Positions 30,678 through 40,668 of a DNA stretch of 64,000 nucleotides are shown here, one piece after another (positions within the stretch are counted from its first letter, which is position 1; the number at the start of each line of letters is the position of its first letter). Both the position numbers and the translations under genes were made by a program. Below the pieces are notes generated by a model. It worked only from the letters and a program-made list of their open reading frames with translations, ran no database searches and was not told where the DNA came from. Source of the stretch: Corylus avellana (taxonomy: Eukaryota > Streptophyta > Magnoliopsida > Fagales > Betulaceae); contig NC_081544.1 in assembly GCF_901000735.1 (NCBI RefSeq), forward strand, positions 12,202,850 to 12,266,849, written 5' to 3'.

Positions 30678-32310
30678 GAGAATAGTCTGTTAGGGCTATT
30701 AAATGAGTAAATTGAGGACATCAAGATAGATAAACGTCCGGATGGGAAACTGTTTGAGAAGACCGAGAGTGAACCCCAGATCTGAAGACATTTGGAATTA
30801 CCCGGTGGTAGGAAAAGTTCAGTCTCTTTGGTGCAAGAGAAGAAAAGACTGGTGTTTCAAGTTTAAACGGAGTACAACAGTTTGGCTGAAGATATTAAAT
30901 TTAGTGCTCATGGGAAGCACCCCATAGCATATCCTTTCTATTTTTCCTTTAGTGTTTATTTTTAGTTCTTTTTGTTTTCCTTTTTAATTGTTTTGGTGTT
31001 TTATTTTTTAGGCACAAGTGTGCTTGCGTTCAAGTTTAGGGGTTTGCTACGAGCCATAGCATTCCAGTCGATTTTTCCATCTCCCAGGTACAATCTTTTC
31101 ATGTTATATACACATTTGGGACAATGTGTAATTTTAGTTTGGGGGTATGGGAGACACACATACACACATACACACACTTTGTGCCTATATTTATATTTTT
31201 GCTTAAAAAATAGAAATAAATAAAAAATTGCATGTTCATGTTTGTCTTAAAAGTTTGGTAGATCTGAAAGAAATTGTGATTTAATTTTCATTGGTAAGCT
31301 TAAAATTTTGAACACATGATCTAATGATAGAATTTTTAAGTTTGGTTACTTACTTTATGCATCTCAGAATTCACCTGTTTGGATCTGACACAAGCACATT
31401 AGCACATAATTTGTGGGGTCTGACATGAAGTCTGATGTGTATGTTTCTATGTCTTGGGTGGAACTGGATGACTTGTGGGATGGACACTTTGGCATATTAC
31501 ATATTAAGGAAAAAAAAAATGCTCATTGATAAACTTTTCACAAAGTAATTGGACCTCTTGCCTTAGTGATCAATTATTGTTTACACCAAAAGGTGGAGAA
31601 TTTTGATTTGATTAATGTCAAGGTTAGTTTGGTTTTGTAGTCTTTTTGACTCGAGTTAGTAAGTCCTTTGGGGTGTCTTTACACCTAATGCCCTAAAACC
31701 ATATGGTTTGGGAGTCATTGACTTAACACTCAGTACATGGGTCAATTAGAAAGCTTAAGGGAACCAAACATTGCACAGGTTGATTGAGAAAAAAAGAAGA
31801 AGTTATGCCATAGTTATTCATTCTGATGGGAATTTCAGTGAACTTTGAGATTTTGAGACATTGCACATTGAAAATAATTGGAAACTTCATATTTATGTGC
31901 TAGTTCATTATACACTATTTTGAACTTGTGATGCCTTAGCCTATCTTTTTTAAGTGATTAGATTTTAAAATTCTAATTCATTGAGAAGATGGAGTTTAAC
32001 TTTTTAAGCTTGCTAATGAATGAAAATCTTGATTTTGAGTGATACTTCAATTTTTGGATAGCATGAGCTATGCAATAATGTTTGTGGGTAACATTCGTGG
32101 AAACCCTCACAAGACTTCATTCGTCCTTTAGGGAATGCCTATGAGTTTAAAAGGCTTGTTACATACGCTAAATGCAATAGTACATCCCACAAAAGATGAA
32201 TTTTTCTTTTTGTTTTCTGTTTTTCATTTTGTTTTTAGTTTCGAACTGCTAAGGACTAGGGATATGTAAGTTTGGGGGTGTGATAAGAGCGATATGTAAG
32301 TTTGGGGGTG
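30678..32310. other. Non-coding 3' part of the gag-only element, block 1
   Basis: No domain is seen. It contains ACACATACACACATACACAC at about 31155-31175 and the two polypurine-like tracts. In an autonomous Athila element pol would lie here. Confidence 0.5.
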
Positions 32311-32429
32311 TGATAAGTGATAAAACATCCATATTTTAGCCCCTTAATGTATATTTGTTAATCCCTTAGTTTTGTTGGTTTGTGCAATTTTACTTCCTTT
32401 TTGTTTTTTTGTCCTTTTATAGGATATTT

Positions 32430-33616
32430 TGAAACACCCCAATTTCTAAAGGTAGAGCGATTGAGAGCAATTGTAACATATTCTTAAAGTAAAAATCCTC
32501 CTATTATAAGATCACCACAGAAAGCAGCAATAGGCTCTTTAACAATTAAGAGGCCCACCGGTACCCATGTCCTCAGTACTACGATATATAGAGCAATCTG
32601 AAAAAGATGTATAGGGAAAAGGGGTGAGTTCGACAACTCAGTAAGTAGCCACAACACCAAGATGCTANNNNNNNNNNNNNNNNNNNNNNNNNNNNNNNNN
32701 NNNNNNNNNNNNNNNNNNNNNNNNNNNNNNNNNNNNNNNNNNNNNNNNNNNNNNNNNNNNNNNNNNNNNNNNNNNNNNNNNNNNNNNNNNNNNNNNNNNN
32801 NNNNNNNNNNNNNNNNNNNNNNNNNNNNNNNNNNNNNNNNNNNNNNTTACTTTTCTTTCAAATAATTGTATTACCCTTTGACTCGACACTACAAATTTAC
32901 CTTGAGTGGTGCACGTTGGCTTGTCACGAAGGACCTATATGCTCTTCCTATCATCACAGGGGAGAGCTACCAGGTTGGGAACTACCCTTGGTGAAGGCCA
33001 CCTGGCCGGTAGCACACACCTTCTCGTAATTGTCTTTCAGTGTTCTTGCCATGCTACCTTATGTGGTACCGATCGTGACTATAATCGTGCCTTGGGTTAA
33101 ACATTTATAAACATAAATGCACATATAATATTTCATACGATCTGTAAGCACATCTGTAATTGTATACTATGCCATGAACTTTGATAGCTCATTTCATTCA
33201 TAATTGCAATCATGCATAAATCATGAAATAAGGTAATTGTAACACGTAAAATTCTTAAACAATGACATATGAAAGAATAAAACTTGTCATTAAAATATGA
33301 AAGGAAGTGCAATTGAAAATCATGTGAATGATTTATAAAATCTGCAACATTTTTCAAAAGATTTATAATAAAATCTGTTGGGTTTTTTGGTGTTGTGTCC
33401 CCTTACCTGGCATTGCATGCCCTTATTTTGAATCCGCATCTAACTCACAATTCCTACAACAGAGGTAAAAAGTCTAACTAGCAATTCTAACTAGCAATTT
33501 CCATCGTCTTTCACATTAAGTCTAACTCCATGTAAATTTTAATAAAATTGCAAATCCTCCTTATCCTTGATGTTAATATCACCTTTATTCTAAAGTATAA
33601 ATTTTGGGGTATTACA
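32430..33616 (+). mobile_element. Solo LTR (gypsy type) shared by blocks 1 and 2
   Basis: It starts TGAAACACCCCAATTTC and ends AAATTTTGGGGTATTACA. The ends are near inverted repeats of the TGTAACACCCC type. Flanks TATTT (32425-32429) and TATTC (33617-33621) fit an aged 5-bp duplication. No coding sequence lies inside. It sits in the broken 3' LTR of the gag element and contains the 179-N gap. The same insertion is at 52851-53950, so it predates the block duplication. Confidence 0.7.
32668..32846. other. Assembly gap, 179 N
   Basis: Block 2 has about 120 bases of unique sequence at the equivalent place (about 53080-53200), so the true gap content is probably similar. Confidence 0.95.
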
Positions 33617-33681
33617 TATTCAATGTTGGAACTGGTGGCTCATATTCATACCAGTGGAAGGCCAAGTAGACGGGAGAAGAG

Positions 33682-33705
33682 TGAACGTCGCAATAGCGAC
33701 GTTCA
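33682..33705. other. Perfect 10-bp hairpin in the copia 5' LTR
   Basis: TGAACGTCGC-AATA-GCGACGTTCA forms a 10-bp stem with a 4-base loop, about 20 bases upstream of the LTR TATA. The block 2 copy (about 54016-54037) has one mismatch. Confidence 0.8.
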
Positions 33706-34077
33706 TACAGCGGGAGGATTTTTCTTATATATATGTATGATGTAACCCTGAATCATTAAGAGTAAAAAAATATAGCCGTTTCTCTGTGGATGTTGGCAAA
33801 TTGCCGAACCACGTTAAATCTGTGTTTCGACTCTCTCTTAATTTCTCTCTTTTTTCAATGCTATATTGTTCATCAATTACTGTGAACGGTAACAACAATT
33901 GGTATCAAAGCCTAATCCTATGATGGCTGGGGTTGGTACATCTTCTGCGAAGTTCAACTTGATGAAGTTCAATGGATTCGGTAATTTCGGGTTATGATAG
34001 AAACATATCAAGGATTTGTTGGTGCAACAATGGATGGTGAAGGCATTATATGGGACGAAACCAGAAAGGATGGCAAA

Positions 34078-35329
34078 TGATAAGCGCCGAATGTTGCACA
34101 TTCAGGCCCCTTAATTTACATATGTTAATCCCTTAGCATTGTTAGTTGTTTGATTTTGCTTTGTTTTTGTGTTTAAGAACTTATTTGACAAACCATTGGA
34201 AAGTGGGCTTTAAAGATCAAAAAGCTGAGCATTCTTGACTAGGATCGAGCGCAGCACTCCTAGGATCGAGTGCACTGCGCTCGAGCGTCTGCGATCAAGG
34301 ATCGAACGCATGCCTGTGCTCGCGCACACCAGCTAGGCTCGAGCGCACACGAGCGTAGAGTGCACGGCAAGAATCCCTCTCCAGCATGGACTTGGATTTC
34401 AGTCTCCCAATTGGACTGGGAGACTGACTTCCGACATTTTGAGGATTTCTAGGGTTTTAGGGTTTTCCAATTCCCTACAAATAGGGCTCTAAACATTGTA
34501 AACAGACACAGCACTTTTAGAGAAAAAATTCAGTAAAATAGTCTGTGGAGCTTAGAAGATCATGAGTAGCTAAACCCAATTGTGGGGTATTGATGTAGCC
34601 CTTTCCAAGCACAATGGTTTGATTGTATTTAATTTCTAGTCTTTCAATTTATGCATGTTGATTGTATAACTCTGAGGATTGCTACAATTGATTTCTGTTC
34701 TTCATATTAAATGCAATTGTTCTTTAAATTCCAATTCAATATTAGTAAAATTCTTATCTTGTCTTAGAAATTATTTTACTATTATTGAACTCAAATCATT
34801 CTTATTTTCTGTGATTGTAAGAATGATGGTTATACAATGGTTCTTAATTGGCATGCAATCAATAGGGTTAGATAGGTCATGCCTAGGGAAGACAAATTGT
34901 ACTACACCCTAGTTTAGTGTAATTTAGGTAGACGGTCCGTGCCAACCGATGATGGGTTATGCTATTCCATTGATTGTATGAGATTATTTTTATATGTTTT
35001 CTTGTTGAAATTATAACATACATAGAATGAATTGCTAGAATTAAATATGGTTAACCATTGATGTGCGGATTGTGGTGAAGTCAATACCCTACTCTCTCTC
35101 TCTCATACATTAACTTCTTTTATTTTCGTTTATTTTATGCACTTCAAATTCACACAAACAAATCACTCTTTTAATTAAAGTTAATTTTAATCTTTCAAAT
35201 TTTGATAATTAAAACTCCTGCAGTCCTTGAGGTTCAACACCCTCAATATAGCCCTATCCTACGGGATTCGTTCTATTGCGAGTGGTTATTTTTATTATTG
35301 ATATTTTTGGTCACAAAAATACCACATCA
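34078..35329 (+). mobile_element. Solo LTR (Athila-like family), inserted in copia gag
   Basis: It starts TGATAAGCGCCG and ends CCACATCA. It is flanked by a perfect 5-bp duplication GCAAA (34073-34077 and 35330-35334). The copia copy in block 3 shows the empty site, GGATGGCAAACATAGATTGG. No internal retroelement sequence is present, so it arose by LTR-LTR recombination. A TATA-like CTACAAATAGGGC lies at about 34476. It is absent from block 3, so it inserted after the blocks were copied or before a replacement. Confidence 0.92.
34240..34370. repeat. GATCGAGCGCAC motif cluster in solo-LTR U3
   Basis: Variants include AGGATCGAGCGCAGCAC, AGGATCGAGTGCACTG, GCGCTCGAGCGTC, AAGGATCGAACGCATG and GGCTCGAGCGCACACG. 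The cluster lies 100-230 bases upstream of the TATA-like box, as in the LTR at 12445. Confidence 0.75.
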
Positions 35330-35745
35330 GCAAACATAGATTGGAAGGAACTTGGGGCTAAAGCGGTGGCTACTATTCGGCTTTGCCTAGGAGATGATGT
35401 GATGAATCAGGTCATGGATGAAGAATCTCCGGTAGAAGTTTGGTTGAAATTGGAAAGTCGGTATGTGTCAAAGTCGTTGATGAACAAGCTTTATCTAAAG
35501 CAGTGGTTGTACGGCTTGAAGATGGCTGAGGGCTCGAATTTGAGGCAACACATCAACGTGTTGCAGATAATCGGAGATCTGAAGAGGGTCGAAGTGAAGT
35601 TCGAAGACGAAGACAAGGCATTGATCTTGTTGAATTCACTCCCAACTTCTCCTACATATGATAATCTGGTTACAACTCTAAAATGGGGGAAAGAGTCCTT
35701 GGAGTTAGAGGACGTTACAGGAGCCCTGTTGGCTTTTCATTAAAG
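35330..35745 (+). pseudogene. Copia gag (remnant 2), after the solo LTR
   Basis: This is a UBN2/copia-type gag: NIDWKELGAKAVATIRLCLG, VWLKLESRYVSKSLMNKLYL, LKRVEVKFEDEDKALILLNS and LPTSPTYDNLVTTL. Its N-terminus lies at 33920-34077 (MMAGVGTSSAKFNLMKFNGF) and has TGA/TAG stops after FGNFGL. A TAA follows LLAFH at 35741-35743. Confidence 0.8.
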
Positions 35746-35795
35746 GAAGAAAAGCATTGATGATAATTCTCAAGGGGAAGGGCTAGTTGTAAAGG

Positions 35796-36430
35796 GTAAC
35801 TATGAGTGTGGTAGAAGAAGTAACAAGGGTGATTCGAAAGACAACAATTCTCGGTCAAAGTCCAGGAGAAGGAAGGACATCAACTGTTATAAGTACAGAA
35901 AGAAAGGGCACATCAAGTTGGACTATTCGGACTGGAAGAAGAATAAGGAGGATGAGAAAGAAGGCTCCTCAAAATCTGCGAACGTAGTGGAAGAAAATTC
36001 AGACGATGCTAATGGTGATATGCTTTCTGTTGCATCTAATTCAGAGCATCCTGTGGATTCTTGGATTCTGGACTCAACATGTTCGTTTCACGTGATGTCC
36101 AACAGAGATTGGTTTGACTCCTTCAGGTTAGTTAATTTTGGTATAGTTACTATGGGTAATGGTGCACATTGCAAAATTATTGGCATAGGGATTTTTAGAA
36201 TTAAGAGTTTTGATGGTGTGATTGGAATGTTATGTGATGTTAGACATGTACCAGAAGTGAAAAAGAATTTGATTTCACTAGGCCCCTTAGACTCAAACGA
36301 TTATGGTTATAAATATAAAGGTGGAGTAATGAAGGTGACTAATGGTGCGATGGTAGTGATGAAGGGACTGAAAAGTTCAAAAGATATCTATAAACTGTTG
36401 GGAAGTACAGTTGTAGTTGGAATCACCTCT
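35796..36430 (+). pseudogene. Copia zinc knuckle and protease (remnant 2)
   Basis: The zinc knuckle has lost two cysteines (CYKYRKKGHIKLDY). The protease catalytic motif DSA is DST (ILDSTCSFHVMSN). Reading frame changes lie between the two parts. Confidence 0.75.
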
Positions 36431-37377
36431 ATGGAGTCTGAGTCTGATTGTAGTGTTTTGTGGCATATGCGGTTGGGTCATATGAGTGAGCGGGGCATGT
36501 TGGAGCTTCGTAAGAGAAATCTGTTGAAGGGTGTCAAAACATGCAAACTTAATTTCTGGAAGTTCTGTGTTCTGTGGAAGAAAAATCGGGTACAATTCAA
36601 GACAGTCACACACAAGATAGAGGACAATCTAGACTATGTTCATTCTGATGTTTGGGGACCTGTGAGGATAGTGTCCCGAGGAGGACATATGTACTTTGTG
36701 ATCTTTATTGATGATTTCTCTAGAAAGGTTTGGGAGTACTTCATGCCGCACAAATCAGAGTACACTGACATATTTACTTCGTGATCATTATTGATGATTT
36801 CTCTTGAGTGGTTTAAGTGCCTGAGGACAGATAATGACACTCAGTACACAAATGACATGTTCGAAGATTTCTGTGAGCAGCAGGTATAAAGAGACATTTC
36901 ACAGTATGCAAGACACCATAGCAAAAATGTGTGGCAAAAAGGATGAATAGGTCTATTGGAAAGACAGCACAATGTCTCAGGTTGAATGCTAGACTTGCAA
37001 AGGTTTTATGGGTAGATGCAGAAAGTATGGCATTCTACTTGATCAACAGGTTACCGAGGGTAGCACTAGATGGGAAAGTTGCAGAAGAGGTGGGGACAGG
37101 TAATGTGGTAGATTACTCTGGATTGAGAGTATTTGGTTGGCCAACCTATGTGCACATACCTAGTGAAAAAAGATCAAAGCTTGATCCAAAGCCTAGATAT
37201 TGTTTCTTTCTCGGATACGGGAAAGGGGTCAAGGGTTACAAATTTTGGGATTCGAAGGCAAACAAGGCTGTGATCAGTAGAGACGTGGTATTTGAAGAAA
37301 ATTCCATGTTGAATAGTACTAGGACGAAAAGCAGTAGGGGCCAGAAAAGAGTAGCAGTGATAAGCAGGTGGAGTTAG
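36431..37377 (+). pseudogene. Copia integrase (remnant 2)
   Basis: Has WHMRLGHMSERGMLELRKRN, DYVHSDVWGP and FIDDFSRKVWEYF, then a stop at 36782-36784 and the same rearranged stretch as in remnant 1. It resumes with AKRMNRSI at 36931. The CX2C pair has W for the first cysteine. Confidence 0.8.
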
Positions 37378-38320
37378 AGACTCCCGTGCAGAAGAACACT
37401 TCCCCGGGTACAGAGACCTCTACTTCAAGAATTGACCAGCATCACAGTATAGCCACAGACAGACCTAGACGCATTATCAGGCCAACAGTCAAGTACCGTT
37501 ATGAAGACATGGTTTCCTATGCTCTTGCCATCAGCAGCGGAGATCCTACTACTTTTCAAGAGGCTGTCAATAGCTAAGAGAAGGACAGATGGGTGGGTGC
37601 TTTGGCTGAGGAGATGGAATCCCTGCATAAGAACCAAACGTTGGATTTGGTGGAGCTTCTAGAATGGAAGAGGGCGATAGGGTGTAAATGGGTGCACAAG
37701 AAAAAGGAAGTAGTATCAGAAAAAGGGCTAAAAAAGTTCAAGGCTCGCCTAGTAGCAAAGAGTTATTCACCGCAAAAAGGGATTGATTACGAGAAAATAT
37801 TTTCCCTAGTGGTCAAACATACTTCTATCAAAGCGGTATTGGTGTTGGTAGCTTATTATGACATGGCATTGGAGCAGATGGATGTGAAGACAGCTTTTCT
37901 CCTTGGTGATTTGGAGGAGTAGATTTACACGTAGTGACCAGAGGGGTTCAGTCAACCTGAACAGGAGCACCTAGTCGGTAAATTGAAGAAGTCACTTTAT
38001 AGGCTGAAGCAGTCTACAAGGCAGTGGTATAAGCGGTTTGACTCCTATATAATCAGAATTGGCTACATGAGATGTGAGTATGATTGTTGTGTTTGTGTGA
38101 GGAGCCTTCATGATGGCTCATTTATTTTTCTGTTACTATATGTGGATGATATGCTTATTCTAGCAAAGAGTATAGTGGAGGTCAACAAACTGAAGTTTTT
38201 GTTGAGTAGTGAATTTTACATGAAGGATTTGGGCATTGGGATGCAGTTAAATGGATTTTCAGATACTTCAAAGGTACTACAGGCTACGGCATCACTTTCG
38301 TCATACAGAATAGGGATTTG
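37378..38320 (+). pseudogene. Copia reverse transcriptase (remnant 2)
   Basis: GCKWVHKKKEVVSEKG, FKARLVAKSYSPQKG, LEQMDVKTAFLLGDLEE, then stops at about 37919 and 37933. KKSLYRLKQSTRQW and LLYVDDMLI follow, then the shared deletion after MKDLGIG. Confidence 0.85.
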
Positions 38321-38803
38321 TTAGTTGTGGGATATGTGGATGCAGATTATGCAGGGGACTTGGATGCCAGGAGATCGATCACGGGCTATGTGTTCACTCG
38401 TGTAGGAAGACCCATATGTTGGAAGTCTATGATCCAGTCCACGGTTGCAATGTCCACGACAGAGGTAGAGTACATGGCGGTGGCTGACGCTGCAAAGGAA
38501 GCTTTGTGTCTCACAGGATTAGTCAAGGGGCAAGGTATTCAGCAAGGTGAAGTTTCATTGTATTGTGACAGCTAGAGTACCATTTATTTGGCAAAGAACC
38601 AAGTGTATCATGCGAGAACTAAGCACATTGATGTGAGGTTTCACAAGATCAGGGAATTGGTTGCTACAGGTGAATTGTTACTTGAGAAGATCCACACTTC
38701 TTGCATCGGTACGGGGTATTTTGGGGATTTCCTTAATACGTCTGTACAAGTAGGGTTTAGGGTTTTTCCTATATATATGTATAATGTAACCCTGAATCAT
38801 TAA
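38318..38803 (+). pseudogene. Copia RNase H (remnant 2)
   Basis: VGYVDADYAGDLDARRSIT, MSTTEVEYMAVADAAKEAL and VSLYCDS followed by TAG (CAG in the family), then IYLAKNQVYHARTKHIDVRF. It is open apart from that stop. Confidence 0.82.
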
Positions 38804-38929
38804 GAGTAAAAAAATACAGCCACCTCTCTGTGGACGTAGAAAAATTGTTGAACTACGTTAAATCTGTGTGTCGACTCTCTCTCTTTTCAATTCTATATTG
38901 TTCATCAATTATTGTGGACGGTAACAACA

Positions 38930-40219
38930 TTCAAGAAAATGAAGCATTTATGGAAAATTTTGGGCTTAAAGGACACTTTGAGAAGACATGACGATATGGT
39001 TAAATTTAATCAAATCAAGGAAATGATTAAATCGGAATTTCTCTAATTAAAGTCAAAATCGGATTGGATTCAAATTTGGATTCTGCACACATCTCAGTAT
39101 TTCGACTAGAACTTTCTTCTCATGTATTGGATTCAGGTGATTCTAATAGCCTTGGAAAGCTAACTCAAAATACTACAAATCATTGTGAAATAGGATTTTC
39201 CAAATTTGGACTTTTGCTATACCAAAATTGTCCCGCAATGTAAGAACGCAAATCTGGGCAAATCCAATTCTGATATGTACTTGGATTGCATCCTTATTTG
39301 ACTAAGAGATTGAAGTCTGATTTTTATAGGATTCCCAGGGCTTCTAGGGTTTTTTTCAACCCATAAATAGACCTCTAAGCCTCACAATTTCACACAGAAT
39401 TCCAGACACAACTTCAGAGAAGGAATTTGGAGGCTACTTCAAAAAGCATTTCGGTTTATTCTTTCCCTTTTATTTTTAGTCTTTATATTAATTATTGTAA
39501 CTAAATTTTAGTTAGGGGCTAGATTGAAGCCCTCATCATGTCTTTTTAGGATCTTAATATTGGCCCCTTTGCTACAATCATATTTTGATATATTTAAATT
39601 GATTATTTCCTACTTAATTGAATTCCTCATATGAATGTGCCTAATCAACATATGCATGTAGTATGGATTACTTATTTAAGTCAATTTGGATGACTGAGTC
39701 CTGGGCTTAATAAAGTGACAAAAGATACCTTTGTTGGTTCTTGGGATAATCAACATGGAAAACCGGGAGTAGACACCCATGCCCTAGGCTCCATGTGTTT
39801 GTTGATTTCCACATATTTATGCCTTTTCAAAGAACAACTTAGTAGACACCCATGCTAAATCCTTTGAGAAAGAAAAGAATTAGAGTAGACACCCATGCCT
39901 AATTTGGTGCTTAGGGAGATCAATAACTTAAGGAGAAGACACCATTGCTTTTAGGTCGGTAAACATTAAATAGACCAGTATGATTGGTGCATTGACATAC
40001 TGTTATCTTAATTAGTCTGATTAGTGGTGAATATCGAATCCCCAACACTTTCATTTATCTTTATCTCTTTTCATAATATCAATTTCGTGACAATTTTGGT
40101 ATTTCAAATTTAAAAAATCAATTCTAAGTAAAATAAAAAATGCTCGTAGGAATGATCTTGTACTTGCACCCTATACTATTATTTCGATCCTGTGCACTTG
40201 CAAGTTAAAACATAGCAAA
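38930..40219 (+). mobile_element. Athila-like LTR left of the inhibitor units (block 2)
   Basis: Equivalent of 18471-19757, with the same truncation points. Spaced AGTAGACACCCATGC repeats occur at about 39766-39890. Confidence 0.7.
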
Positions 40220-40594
40220 TATTATGGAAATATTTGTTATGGTATTTATTATTGTAAATATGCTGATTTTATGTGATTTTGAAATTATTTTATTTCCTTT
40301 CTTTTTGAGTCTTATTCAACTGTAAATAGGTCATTTTAATATACAATTGAACATACATGAGTAATACAAATTTCTTCTCTAAAATTATCTTACTTTTGTC
40401 TTTTTCTACAACATAGAAACATCAATTTTATCTAACATACTTTTTCTGTTTTCCACTCAAATAATAAGTATTGTTTCAACATATTTACCTATTTGTTGAA
40501 GTTTCACAACAACTCAAAACCCCTTCTAGTTTTTTCTCTCAAAAATAGCTTTTCAAATATAGCAAAATCAATAAATGAGTTGTCAAAATCCTCA

Positions 40595-40602
40595 TATAAA
40601 TA
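40595..40602 (+). promoter_or_regulatory. TATA box of inhibitor gene D
   Basis: TATAAATA, 74 bases upstream of the ATG, in the same context as in unit A. Confidence 0.65.
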
Positions 40603-40668
40603 TCGTTTACACAAGTCCTGTTCTTTCTCATTAATTTTCTTACAAACACTCAAAAAGTATACTTAGTC

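Larger units (their letters stand above)
28527..32429 (+). mobile_element. Athila-like gag-only (non-autonomous) element, block 1
   Basis: The 3' part of a 5' LTR (28527-28936, ending ATAACA) is followed by TTTTTGGCGCTGTTGCCGGG at 28939-28958, a primer-binding site of the Athila type. Then come a leader, gag (29368-30677), and about 1.6 kb without coding capacity. A polypurine-like GTAAGTTTGGGGGTG occurs twice (to 32280 and 32310), before the 3' LTR start TGATAAGTGATAAAAC at 32311. The 3' LTR is broken off at 32429 by another LTR. No protease, reverse transcriptase or integrase is present, so it would depend on a related autonomous element. Confidence 0.75.
15321..35795 (+). repeat. Tandem block 1 (about 20.5 kb)
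   Basis: GTAACTATGAG at 15321 recurs at 35796 and 54874, and the order of everything after it is the same. The block holds a copia body, an Athila-like LTR, inhibitor units A, B and C, an Athila-like gag element, a solo LTR and the 5' part of the next copia. It is longer than block 2 mainly because of the solo LTR at 34078-35329. Confidence 0.9.
33624..38929 (+). mobile_element. Copia element remnant 2, full-length but dead, with a nested solo LTR
   Basis: A probable 5' LTR (33624-33897, TGTTGG...AACAACA, TATATATATG at about 33728) is followed by primer-binding site TGGTATCAAAGC (33900-33911), complementary to the plant initiator methionine tRNA as usual for copia. Gag starts at 33920 and is split by a solo LTR (34078-35329). 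Protease, integrase, reverse transcriptase and RNase H follow. The 3' LTR is partial and ends at 38929. The element spans the block 1/block 2 boundary. Confidence 0.85.

Noticed and set aside
30089..30927. Separate small genes after the gag core
   Set aside because: These are later parts of gag and its non-coding tail, interrupted by CAG to TAG stops.
33133..33357. 74-codon minus-strand frame present in two blocks
   Set aside because: It lies inside a solo LTR, has several changes between copies, and has no domain.
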